This document shows positions 1-9,993 of a DNA stretch of 64,000 nt, in pieces. Both the position numbers and the translations under genes were made by a program. Source of the DNA: Diphasiastrum complanatum (Eukaryota; Streptophyta; Lycopodiopsida; Lycopodiales; Lycopodiaceae); assembly GCA_029204225.1 (NCBI GenBank), contig CM055100.1:54497597-54561596 (forward strand), read 5' to 3'. The notes under the pieces were generated by a model, which saw nothing but the letters and a program-made list of their open reading frames with translations, was not told the DNA's origin and did not search any database. Each line of letters opens with the position of its first letter. Position 1 is the first letter of the stretch.

Positions 1-2099
1 GAGCGATAATATTACACTATTAAATACAATTTTGTAGTAAAAAAGATAATAGTCTAGTTATCAATGAATGTTCTATAAAGGGCGCATTCAGGAACACCTA
101 ATAAAATAAATAATGAATCAGTTTTACAATAAGTAAAATGATTAATTCAATCAACTTTTCATATCTAATCAGTTTACTTAATTGACCCTACTAGGGTAGC
201 TTGAATTGAATATCTGAACAACATTGCAATATCAGTTACACAATTACACTACTATGATCTATCATGTTATATATCATTGTTCCAATAGGTTATCCAATCA
301 CTTGAGCTAAATGGATCATGAAACTCAACATTCTAGCTCCATTCTATAATTCTATTTAGCAAGGCAGAATTGTACTAATGTAGCAATGAATGTTCTTGCT
401 TGAGTGTAATTCTAATGGCCCGAGTCTAATATGTAACTCATTAATCATCAAAACAAAGACTCCAATTACATAGACATATAACAAGTAATCTCTAAATGAC
501 AAAAAAGAGAGACAAACTATGTAAGCAATCATGATAAAACACATAAAGCCGAAATAGAGAGTATGAACCTCTTCTTTTATAACTTTCAATTGAGAAGTAC
601 ATGGGTTCTTTATAGTCTCCTGACTATAGAATCCAATTTTAACTACCTTGATCAACTTTGAGCTTAGGATTAGTATTGAAATAGATCTATTTAAACTTAT
701 AATTATTTGGACCCAATAAATAAAATTTGCAGAAATCTATAAGATTTATCCTTACATTTAAAAGCTTAACATGTTGAACAACCTAGCTATAACGATATCG
801 AAAAGTGTAATGTAGAATCTGTACATGTCCTCCTCAGATTTGATGATGATGAGTCTATCCCATCATGACTGTCTCATAATATCTCTAGAGAACTATTTCC
901 CTGAATATTTTGGGTTGAATGCAATATATAATAGATATTCACATTCTTCGAAGTGGTAGATTTCCATAGATTTGGCAGCTCCTTTAAGTCTAGTGGGCGA
1001 TGGTTTCTAGGGCACATATGCCCTCACTCATTTCTTTTATGCATTTTTATGTCACCAGCTCACCTCCATGTAGATCTGGCATGCTCTTTTCTCCAACACA
1101 TCCCTTCATTACAAAGACTTTGGGGCCAGTTCTCATCAGCCCACACTTGTTTCTAAGAGGTACATCTTCTAAATGGTAGGCACATTTTTCTCTTGCATGC
1201 ATCAATTGTTGTCTAGCGCATTCAGATGGATCTACCACTGTCTTTCATGTATATTTCTAGCGCATCTACAATCATAGATTGCAGACATTTATCATCAATG
1301 AAGACACGAGACATGCAGTTAGAGCTTACTCGAGCCACATCAGAGAAGCAAGTCCTCATCAGCCATCTATCAAATTCGTGGCAGCCTCCAGTGCACTCCA
1401 AAGATATAGCAGACAGAGAGTAGTGCATTTTTACAAATATTTTAAAGCGATTGTTTTTGCTCGTTTTGCAGATTCAAAGATAGTTTGCAAATGGCCAGCG
1501 ACCCTCATTCATCTTCGATTTGGCTATTTTTCCTTACTTGAGACATCAACCCTACTTTCTAACTGCCCTATTATGATGTGGCAGCAATGTATTAGCTTAT
1601 GGAAGCCCTGTTCCAAATGTCAGATCCTCATTTGCTCTTTTTTTCAAACAATTGCAGAGCCCTCTTCTCTCTAGTTTTTCTTTGGCTATATCATGACAAA
1701 GTTTATGCCATTGTAAATTATTTAGACACAATGTAGAACAGAGGCTCACAAGCTCTATTGGTGCTTTAAATGTAGATTTACTATCATCTACAAGTTCAAA
1801 ACAATGTGTTTTCTATTTCTTGCATAGAGGTGTAGTAATCTCTCTTCTTTGTAGTGCTTAGACTGTACATATCTTTGTAATCTACAAATGATGAATACAA
1901 ATATTGTGAATCTAAGTGTTTCTGAATCACTCAACGTGTTTCTATTGTGAATACATTCTATACTTTTCATGGTGATTCAATTTGGTAATAGAAAGTTTAT
2001 GGCACTGTGTTGCTAATGTCTATACACAATGATTTGATCTGGAATTGTCTAGCGAAGTGTCTCTAGCCTACAATCTTATCAAATCTAAACAGAGAATTA
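1..2099. other. AT-rich stretch, no gene recognised
   Basis: I see no recognisable coding domain, LTR end or tandem repeat here. Short open frames exist on both strands; one of about 99 codons (minus, 356-655) is hydrophobic, but neither start context nor composition supports it. Overlapping frames at 950-1670 on both strands look partly protein-like, but I could match none to a family. Treated as unassigned intergenic DNA. Confidence 0.5.
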
Positions 2100-2701
2100 A
2101 TGAATTTCAGACTCTTCACACATGTGAAATCCAGCCCATTTCAGTCCTTTTGTTCTCCCTTATGCTTCATCCAAACATATTGACAGTATAGCTCGTTGGA
2201 AAGCTAGAGAAGTCTACTTTCCATTGCGATTGGTTTCAAATCATTCTAATGAGCCTAGCAAGAGTTGTAAACACTTGAAGTAGAGTGCTAATCCTATGTG
2301 GACACTTTTGATTTGATCCAAAATGTTGGTTGTTTGATTCAAAATCCATTTCTGAGTATGTCAATCAAAGATAGAATTGTTTAGACAAGTTTTGTGAAGT
2401 CATTGCCACATCATTTCACACAAGAGAGTTGTGCTTGAGTTGCATGTGATATCCAAGAGTGTTTTCATTTCTTTGAAACTTGTGGAAAAAATTGACATCA
2501 AACTTGTGAGTGCTTCATCACTAGATAGAGGCTGGATTCAAATTCAAGTTGATTGATTCTCTGTTGTGAGCAAGATCTCACATATTTTGTTGCAAGATTT
2601 CAATAGGTTGTATCAACATTACAAGCTAGATCCTATGTTGAGAGAGAAGCAACACATTCAATTCCATTTTTGTCATTACTAGAAAATTTCTCAAAGAGAA
2701 C
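2100..2701 (+). other. Copia untranslated-leader remnant
   Basis: Around 2180-2300 (GTTGGAAAGCTAG, then TTGGTTTCAAATCATT and ATGAG) this matches, in opposite orientation, the leaders upstream of the minus-strand gag fragments near 24320-24450 and 49410-49520. A near-palindromic TTCACACATGTGAA at 2115-2128 recalls the TTCACACGTGTGAA motif in other LTRs and leaders of this window. It lies directly before a gag start codon, as a leader should. No LTR end or PBS is visible upstream, so the 5' end of the element is lost. Confidence 0.45.
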
Positions 2702-2785
2702 ATGACATCCATGGGTTCATATCTCTTGGAACATGGTGAGAGGTTAACATCTTTCAACTATGCTATTTGGAAGGTAAGAATGTAA
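2702..2785 (+). pseudogene. Copia gag N-terminal remnant
   Basis: ATG at 2702 opens 27 codons with the family gag signature (ERLTSFNYAIWKVRM), closely like the start of the intact Copia gag at 55587 (ERLSSSNYSTWKVRM). The frame then hits TAA at 2783 and the rest of gag is absent. Sequence resumes about 110 bp later in the protease/pre-integrase region, so most of gag is deleted. Assignment to Copia gag is firm on the SNYSTWKVRM-type motif; the remnant is non-functional. Confidence 0.7.
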
Positions 2786-2892
2786 CCATTATTGGTTCTT
2801 CAAGATGTAAACCGTGACGGGAATGGACGATGACGCTACAGGCTGGGCACTAGTGGATGCACCAGAATGATCAGAGAGGCAAAGGGGGAGAA

Positions 2893-3544
2893 GCTAAGTC
2901 TTACTTGCCCCTGAACTTAAAAAATCAATATACACAACTATTGGTCATACATATTCTATTGAAGGAGTTGGAAGTATTTCCTTGAATCTTGCATCTTCTA
3001 TGAGTTTGTCACTTTCCAATGTACTCTTTGTTTCTAAAATCACAAAGAATGTGATTGGTGTTGGTAAATTGCTTGATGATGGTTTTGATGTGGAATTCAA
3101 TATCAAAAATTGTATCATTAAGATAGGTGATGAGATCCTTGCATATGGATCAAAATATGGTGGCATTTTTAAGTTAGATTTATATGAAAGTGCAAGTTCT
3201 TGTGATATTGCTTTGATGACTCATATTTCCAAGGAGGAATTATGGCATAGGAGATTGGATGATACCAATTTCATATCTATGTCTTCTATGGTCAAGGAGA
3301 TCAAGCCAAGAGAGGCTTGTTTTATAAGAAAATCACATAAGGCGCCATATATATGATGTCTTCTACCAAGACTTTACATCCATTGGAGTTGGAACACTTG
3401 GGTGTTCACCTTTCTTCATCAATAAGCAAGGGAGATACCACTTGCTTTTCTAATCTTATTGGTAATTTCACAAGTGTTTCTTCAAGTGTTATGGTGCATG
3501 ATTATTTTCCATTTGCAAAGCTTTGTGGAGTTTTGGAGCTATAA
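2893..3544 (+). pseudogene. Copia protease C-terminus / pre-integrase / integrase remnant
   Basis: The frame at 2982-3356 contains the stretch between protease and integrase of Ty1/Copia polyproteins: SNVLFVSKITKNVIGVGK (family pattern 'LENVLYIPSITKNLLSV') and EELWHRRLDDTNFISMSS, the GAG-pre-integrase block with its first zinc-binding His. The catalytic DSGA of the protease is not present. A second frame at 3353-3544 continues toward the integrase after a stop/frameshift at about 3350. From about 2979 onward the segment is repeated in inverted orientation at 37718-36171. It is a dead fragment, most likely of the same element as the gag remnant just upstream. Confidence 0.75.
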
Positions 3545-4517
3545 TTGGAATAAATACGCCATAAGCAGTCTTGTTCAACTATAAGCCTAAGGTTATTTAC
3601 CTTAGTATACTTGAAAGTTATTGCTTTGCATATGTTTTCTTGGAAGCAAGGAAGAAAGGAAATCCAAGTTTATGGATCATGGTAGGATGCTAATCCACCA
3701 AGGACGGCTATAAAGCCTTTACATTCTCTATCTCAAAGGTGTTTGAGAATGGGAATTTTATTCTTCATGAAGATCTATTTTCAACCTTGAAAAGGGACGA
3801 GATCATTGTATCTCAAGATGCATCAATCATTTCTATTGAGAATATTCAACTATCCTCACTTATGTTTCTCTTTATTTATTTGATGTATTATCTTGTTCAA
3901 TTGGGATTTTTTCATCTCAAAGTTTAAGTAAAGCAATTCTAGTTTTGAATGAAGCCTTTTGTTTGGAAATAATTATTTTCATTGATGACTTAATTATGTA
4001 TCCAAATCATGTTGAATGCAAGATATTGTATCATCAAAAGTTTGCTCTTGGATATCGTAAGAGCAAGAATAAGAACAAGCGCAAACATATTGAGAAACAT
4101 GATCTTTCATGTGATGAGGCATATTGTAAACTTTTGAGGATAAGTGAAGCATCCAAAGAGGACACTCATACCCTTGAGAAAGTATTAAGCCTCAATGAGT
4201 TCAATATAGAATTTGATTTCAAGATTAGATCCTTTATGGATGAAGTTCATAGTGTATGGACTAGTCAAGCTAGTATGTTTAATCTTGTTAATCAATACTT
4301 TTGCTCAAGTTATGATCTTTATCTCTATGATCTTGGTGATCATTGTGAGGCATGGAAGCCTTGTTTTTCTACTTTTATGGCACAGCTATCTTCATACAAA
4401 TTTCAAATCCGAGATCAACATCAAGCATGGAGAAGGCATATTGAAATAGTGGCAATTTGGTGGAATTGACAAGAGATTTCCATCAAAGAGATGGTTATGG
4501 TGAGGATGCTGCTATAA
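2979..4517 (+). repeat. 1.54-kb inverted duplication, left arm
   Basis: Read on the plus strand this segment is nearly identical to the reverse complement of 36171-37718. Both carry the same pre-integrase fragment, the same 3353-3544 type frame and the same unidentified ORF, in the same order. The matches stop at clearly different flanking sequences: a decayed protease join on the left here versus a gag/protease deletion join in the other copy, and unrelated sequence beyond CTGCTATAA at 4508-4516. The chimeric order therefore existed before duplication. Confidence 0.85.
3945..4469 (+). CDS. Unidentified ORF carried by a Copia-derived chimera
   Basis: This is an open frame of 174 codons. I recognise no domain and no Ty1/Copia motif in it. 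It starts with a short hydrophobic, acidic segment (CLEIIIFIDDLIM), followed by a basic patch (SKNKNKRKHIEKHD) and then a region rich in Ser, Leu and aromatic residues. The second copy on the minus strand (36795 down to about 36240) has almost the same protein sequence, but one base change makes a TAG after VNQ where this copy reads Tyr. It follows retrotransposon integrase-like sequence, so it could be a captured host fragment or a highly decayed RT region. The text FIDDLIM superficially resembles an RT [YF]xDD box but lacks flanking RT context. Function unknown. Confidence 0.35.
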   Translation: MNEAFCLEIIIFIDDLIMYPNHVECKILYHQKFALGYRKSKNKNKRKHIEKHDLSCDEAYCKLLRISEASKEDTHTLEKVLSLNEFNIEFDFKIRSFMDEVHSVWTSQASMFNLVNQYFCSSYDLYLYDLGDHCEAWKPCFSTFMAQLSSYKFQIRDQHQAWRRHIEIVAIWWN

Positions 4518-4689
4518 TGGCTTCCTTGATACGTGCCTCAATGAGTGCTACGTCCAGGAGTGTGTTTTTCTGTGTATATTATGCATGTCTATGCAACACA
4601 CCTCATATTGGATTAGATTACAAGAATTCATGATTAGATAAAAGTTTAGCTGGTCATTAACTATTTTTTCTGTTAATATTGCATGGAGG

Positions 4690-4880
4690 CGATGGATCGT
4701 GATAGTTTTAAAACTTCACGCCCAAGTAGCTGAGGTCCGATGGTTTGTCCATGCCCGATATGTCATCTTGGACTTAGCGTGTGGATGCCCGCTTAGTTGG
4801 CATAGTCTGATAGAGAGAATTGTAAGGAGAGATAGCCTAAATACTAAAGCTTTGAAATGTAGAAACACAAGGATTCTTCA
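4690..4880 (-). repeat. Copia LTR 5'-end remnant (minus strand)
   Basis: Immediately beyond the polypurine run of the minus-strand pol fragment, the complement begins TGAAGAATCC and then reads TTTCTAC and CAAAG. These echo the LTR start TGAAGAAACAAAACGTTTC of the elements at 17122 and 31064. Only about the first 100-190 bp are recognisable and the similarity is weak, so the left boundary is a guess. Confidence 0.4.
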
Positions 4881-5540
4881 ACTCTCTCTCAAAGCGGGTA
4901 ATTTGCTTATTCCCAAGCTTCTCTCAAACAATGCCCTGTCTAGAGGTTCCATAAAGATATCAGCTACCATCTGCTTAGTTGGTATGAAAGCGGTCCTTTT
5001 CAACGAGATCCTTGATCAAGTGATACTTGATGGCAATGTGTTTCGTTCTGGAATGAAACACTGGGTCTTTTGTCAGATGAATAGTGGATGTGTTGTCCAT
5101 GTGCAGGATCAACGATTATCGTTGCTCTGTTCTAGTCCACCTAGGAACTATCTAAGCCATGTCAGCTCATTAGCCATTTTGGCTTTAGCAACATATTCTG
5201 CCTCACAGGATGATTGGGCAGTTATTGTCTACTTTTTGCTGATCCAGATAACAGCTGCATCGGCTATTATGGTGCATCCTCCTGAGACGCTTTTATTATC
5301 ATCTTTCAGGGACCCCCAGCTAGCATCACTGTAGGATTCAATCTTGAATCTTGCATCTCGACAATCGCATAGGCCATAGTCCTTTGTGCTCTACAGATAT
5401 TGCAAGATCCTCTTGGCAAACTTCCAGTGTGTTGAACCTGGATTGATATCGAATTGGCTCAATCTGAACACTACGTAAGCAATGTCTGTCTGCGTGTTGT
5501 CTGCCAAGTACATCAAAGAACCGATAAGAACACTGTCTCA
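4881..5540 (-). pseudogene. Copia RT C-terminus / RNase H remnant
   Basis: Reading the minus strand from 5540 downward gives the order found at the end of Ty1/Copia pol: GSLMYLADNTQTDIAYVV (C-terminal RT), SQFDINPGSTHWKFAKRIL, SYSDASWGSLKDD (RNase H first Asp), SGGCTI, AQSSCEAEYVA (RNase H Glu), then the FHS.TKHIAIKYHLI block and VADIF-like sequence. Several in-frame stops and at least two frameshifts break it. A purine run in element orientation just after the end (complement of 4881-4893) is the likely polypurine tract. It belongs to the same family as the minus-strand elements at 14248-17122 and 30163-31720. Dead. Confidence 0.8.
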
Positions 5541-5590
5541 ATTAATTTTGGACTTTTTTAAAAGTTTTGGACTATTTTTGGGATGTGGCA

Positions 5591-5616
5591 ACTCCACCCG
5601 CCGCGGCGGGTGGAGT
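5591..5616. repeat. 26-bp perfect GC-rich palindrome
   Basis: The segment is an uninterrupted self-complementary sequence centred on CCGCGG (5601-5606) with arms ACTCCACCCG and CGGGTGGAGT. It lies in otherwise very AT-rich DNA, next to an (AAAT)n run at about 5628-5650. A decayed relative (CTCCGCCC...GGCGAGTGG) is at 5734-5755. It could extrude a cruciform or encode an RNA hairpin; the sequence itself shows no function. Confidence 0.9.
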
Positions 5617-5980
5617 CTCTCGAAAAGAAATAAATAAATAAATAAATAAAATCGAATTTGTTTTTTCTCAAAAAAATTCGTTTTTTATCTTCTTTTTATT
5701 TTTTATTTTTTTATTTATTTTTAATATGAGAGGCTCCGCCCATCACGGCGAGTGGACACCTCCCACATACCTTTAACATATATATCGTAATATATACAAC
5801 AATTTGTTTATATGCATGAGGTGAGAGGATGTATGAGGGTGTGCACCCATACATTCTCTTTTGACACGCTTTGTGATTGTAAGTTTCTTTTTGTATGGGG
5901 AGGTTGCATCCTCCTATGTATATGTACATTTCATGTACATTTGTGGGGTCGGCCTATAAAAAATTCTCCTCCCATAAAAG

Positions 5981-5982
<2 letters not shown>

Positions 5983-6068
<86 letters not shown>
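5983..6068. repeat. Compound microsatellite (TC)n(AC)n
   Basis: About 27 TC units (5983-6036) run directly into about 16 AC units (6037-6068) without interruption. It forms the left border of the period-7 array. The open frames across it on both strands are low-complexity artefacts. Confidence 0.97.
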
Positions 6069-6071
<3 letters not shown>

Positions 6072-6489
6072 GGGGCAACAACCAAGGATTAAGGATTAAG
6101 GGTAAAGGGCCAAGAGCCAAGGGCTAGGGATTAACGTCCAAGGGAGAAGGATTCAGGGCCAACGAGCAATGACTAAGGGCTAAGGGCTAAGGACCAAGGG
6201 CTGAGGGACAAAAGTTAAGAGTTAAGAGCCAAGGCCCAAGGGCAAGGGGTTAGGAGCCAAGGATTAAGGCCCTAGGGCCAAGCACTATGGGCCAATGGCG
6301 AAAGGCCAAGTGTCTAGGGCCAAGGGCCAAGAGCTAGGCATTAAGGTCCAAGAACCAAGGGTTAAGGTCCAAGGGCCAAGGGTTAAAGGCTAAGAGACAA
6401 GGGCTAACGACCAAGAGCTAAGGAACAAGGGAAATGATGAAGGCTAATGGCGAAGGACAAATGAACAAAGGCTAAGGGCCAAGGGAGAA

Positions 6490-7615
6490 GGATTCAGGGT
6501 TTAGGGCTAGGGGTTTGGGGTTTAGGGCTAAGGGTTAAGGATTTAGGATTTAGGATTTAAAATTTAGGGGTAAGGGTCTAGGGTTTAGGGTTTAGGGTTT
6601 AGGATCTACGGTTATGGGTTTAGGGTTTAAGATTTATGGCTAAGAGCTTAGAGCTTAGGGTTTAGGATTTAGAGTTTAGGGCTAAGGGATTAGGGTTTAA
6701 GATTTATGGCTAGGCTAGGATTTAGGGTTTAGGGTTTAGAATCTAGGGCTAAGAGCTTAGGGTTTAGGTTCTAGAGTTTAGGGTTTAGGATTTAAAATTT
6801 AGGGCTAAGGGCCCATGGTGTAGAGTTTACTATTTAGGGTTTAGGGTTTAGGGCCTAGGGCTTATGGTTTAAGATTTAGGACTAAAAGCTTAGGGCTTAG
6901 GATTTAGGATTTAGGGTTTATGGCTAGGTTAGGATTTAGGGCTTAGGGTTTAGGATTTAGGACTAAGGGCTTAGGGTTTAGGATTTAGGGCTAAGGGCCT
7001 AGGATTTAGGATTTAGTGTTAAGGGTTTGAGTTTAGGGTTAAGGGTTAAGACTTTAAGATTTAGGGTTTAGGGAGAAGGATTTAGAATTTAGGGCTTAGA
7101 GTTTAGGGTTTAGGGCTACGGGTTAAGGGTTAAGGATTTAAGATTTAGGATTTAGGGTTTAGGATTTAGGGTTTAGAATTTAGGGCTAAGGGCTTAGGGT
7201 ATATGATTTAATGTTTAGGGTTTAGGGTTAAGGTCCAAGAGTTTAGGGTTTAGGGTTTAAGTTCTAGGGTTTAGGATTTAGGGCTTAAGGCTTAGGCTTT
7301 AGGTTTTAGGGCTTAGGGCTTTGAGCTTAGGCTTTAGGCTTTAGGGCTAAGTGCTTAGGGTTTAGAGTTTAGGGCTTATGGCTTCGAGCTTAGGGTTTGG
7401 GGCTTAGGGCTTAGGGCTAGGGGCTTATAATTTAGAATTTAGGATTTAGGGTTTAGGGTTTAGAGTTTAGGGTTTAGGGTTTACAATTTAGGGGTAAGGG
7501 CTTAGGGCCTAGGGTTTAGGGCTAAGGGCTTAGAAATTAGGGTTTAGTGTTTAGAGTTTAGGGTTTAGGGTTAAGGGCCAAGAGTTTAGAGTTTAGGGCT
7601 AAGGGTTAAGGCCAA
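6490..7615 (+). repeat. TTTAGGG-rich core of the array
   Basis: The canonical plant telomere heptamer TTTAGGG occurs many times here, often as short perfect runs such as TTTAGGGTTTAGGG, mixed with GCTTAGGG, GCTAAGGG and ATTTAGG units. The transition to the CCAAGGG-type flanks is fairly sharp at both ends. Confidence 0.88.
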
Positions 7616-8128
7616 GAGTTAGGGACCAAGGATTAAGGGTTAAGGGCCAAGGGTGAAGCACTAAGGACAATGGTGAAAGGCCAAGGGCCTGGACGAAAGA
7701 CAAAAGGCCAAGGCTTAAGGACTAAGAGAAAAAGGTTAAAGCACCCTTAAGGATTAAGGACCAAGAGTTAAGGGCCAAGGGCCAAGATAAAGGACAAAGG
7801 GCCAAGGATTAAGGACCAAGGGCTAAGGGCAAGGGCCAAGAGAGAGAAAGGAGATAAGGACCAAGGGGTAAGAGCGAGGGGCCACAAGTTAAGTTTCAGT
7901 GGCCAAGGACCAAAGGAGAACGACTAAGGGACAAGAGCTAAGGGCTAAGGGCGAAGGACCGAGGGCTAAGGGCCAAGTGTTAAGGACCAAGGGTTAAGAG
8001 CGAACGACTAAGAGTAATGGTCCAAGGGCCAAGGTATAAGGGATAAGAAATAAGAGCTAAGGGCCAAGGGTCAAGGATAAAGGGCTAAGGGGTCTAAGGG
8101 TTAAGGGCCAAGGCCTACGGGGCAAGGG

Positions 8129-8292
<164 letters not shown>

Positions 8293-8589
8293 AAGGACCA
8301 AGGGTTAAGGGCCTCAAGGGATAAGGAATCTAAGGGCTAATGGACAAGCACCAAGGGCTAAGGTCCAAGGGTTAAGAGTGAAACGCTAAGAGTTAAGGTC
8401 CAAGGGCCAAGGGTTAGGGACTGAGGACTAAGGACTAAGGGAGAAGAAGCGAAGGATCAAGGGTCAAGGTCAAGGGCTAAGGGCCAAGGATTAAACGACA
8501 AGGACTAGGGACCAAGGGTTAATGGCCAAGGGATAAGAATTGTCTCGATCTGTAAAGGTGTTAAAAAACAGAAACTTAATTTACTTAAA

Positions 8590-9030
8590 TTGAGAGATAC
8601 AAACTCACTTGAAAAAATTCACTGGTCGTTAATATCAACAATTCTATTGACCACAATTGAATTATCATCTATTTCACAACAAACTAAATTTTTATCCCTT
8701 GTGCAAAACGAAGAACAAGAATTTATTTGGGTGCCAAAAAAGTCATTAGACTGTGAAAGCCATCAAGGCTAAGTGGTATAGTAATCTCAAAAGAATCAAT
8801 CCAGGGAGCCTCGTTGCACATTTAGCTATAAATGATAGTGAAAATCATCCATTTTGGATTGCTAACATACTTGGCTTCATTCAAAGCAATGATAGGATGA
8901 AATATGTATGTGTGCACTAGATGCGAACCACTTTGACAAATGCTTTCTTAGGAAGATATGAATTAGACATGTCGCAATTAGATCCAAAGGGCAAAACGAA
9001 ACGTTCAACAAAGAATCAACCATGAGTTCA
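8590..9030 (+). pseudogene. Degraded ORF, unidentified
   Basis: An open frame at 8590-8772 is followed, one frame over, by a coding-looking reading from about 8757 to 9030: KAKWYSNLKRINPGSLVAHL, then HPFWIANILGF, and GRYELDMSQLDPKGKTKRST, broken by one stop after KYVCVH. I recall 'PFW.A..L' followed by an aromatic 'WY/YELD' stretch from proteins associated with mobile elements, but I cannot name a family. Codon-like continuity over about 90 residues suggests a genuine decayed gene. The start is unknown. Confidence 0.3.
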
Positions 9031-9595
9031 TGAAATAAATATAATTTAAGGAAATGCTTGTTTTTAATTTTGAGTCGACAATAACAAATCATTTATGAAA
9101 GACAAGAATAACTGCACATTCATCATCTTCAATTCGACAACAACAGAACAAAGTCGAATTGCAAATGATTTTGTTAACAATCGATATCAATTCAAATGAG
9201 AATCTACTTGTAGTTTTTGAAAAAAAAGATGAGTCATTAACTTCATCAACTAAAAAAAAGAATCTTGACAATATATCAAACATTGAGTTGAGAAAAGTTA
9301 GTGAAAGCTCCATGGAATTTGAATTGTAAAATAATAATATCAAAATTATTTGTGTTTTTAAGATTTTAGAAATCATTCTAAGAACTTCTCTTTCTATTGC
9401 TCAATTATTCTTTTTAAGTTTCTAAAACTTGTCTCTCTGTATAGTAGATAGGACAATATCTTTTCCTTTGTCCTTTTGATTGAGCATTTAGCAAAGGGTG
9501 ATACATCCACATAAATATAGAATCTCTTTGTGTAATCTAGAGGCTTGAGTCTATATAGGTATTGATAAAAGTTTGGTCTTTAAAAATTCGAATGT
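9031..9595. other. AT-rich stretch, nothing supported
   Basis: Short frames occur on both strands but none shows a recognisable motif. It may be further decay of the ORF on its left or of the Gypsy scrap on its right. Confidence 0.4.
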
Positions 9596-9805
9596 TTATG
9601 TGGATATATCACTCACTATAGTTATTTTTGATGTTTTTCTTTCTATTAATTTTGTCAAAGGTGAGGATGTGATAGCATAGATGAAAATAAATCTTTGATA
9701 ATAGCCAAAATGACCAAGGAATTTCTTAGCTGTCTTAAATTCTTTAGAGGTTGCGAAGTCGCAATAATTTAGAGATTGCAAAGTTGCAAAGTTCACAATA
9801 ATCAT
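9596..9805 (-). pseudogene. Gypsy RT/RNase H connection scrap
   Basis: The minus-strand frame reads FLGHFGYYQRFIFIYAITSSPLTKLIERK. This fits the conserved Ty3/Gypsy segment just after the RT palm ('FLGL.GYYRRFI..FS.IA.PLT.L...'). Only about 35 residues are recognisable; no catalytic residue is included and the flanks are lost. A short relic of a Gypsy pol gene. Confidence 0.7.
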
Positions 9806-9819
9806 TTATTTGTTTCAGT

Positions 9820-9993
9820 ATTCACAATTTTAAAATCAGTATTCACGATGTTCACGATCAATATTCACAACATTTGCGATCACTATTTACAATATTCAGA
9901 TCAGTAATCATAATGTTCATGATAATTATTCACAAAATTCACGATCATTATTCACAATATTCACTGTGACTATTCACAATATTCACGATCGAT
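9820..9993. repeat. 22-bp tandem repeat, about 8 units
   Basis: Units begin near 9820, 9841, 9863, 9885, 9906, 9928, 9950 and 9972 with consensus close to ATTCACAATATTCACGATCA(G/A)T. Period is 22 bp (two units are 21), and each unit is itself roughly a doubled ATTCACRAT 11-mer. Units have diverged by a few substitutions each. Confidence 0.9.

Noticed and set aside
356-655. 99-codon minus-strand frame with hydrophobic segments
   Set aside because: AT-rich DNA readily gives Phe/Ile/Leu-rich frames; no family match, no gene context.
950-1674. Overlapping protein-like frames on both strands
   Set aside because: Opposite frames compete, none has a recognisable motif, and the minus frames would need a frameshift near 1240 to join. 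Not enough to call a gene.
5812-6120. Open frames on both strands with Ser-Leu or Val-Cys and Arg-Glu repeats
   Set aside because: Pure translation of the (TC)n(AC)n microsatellite; no real gene.
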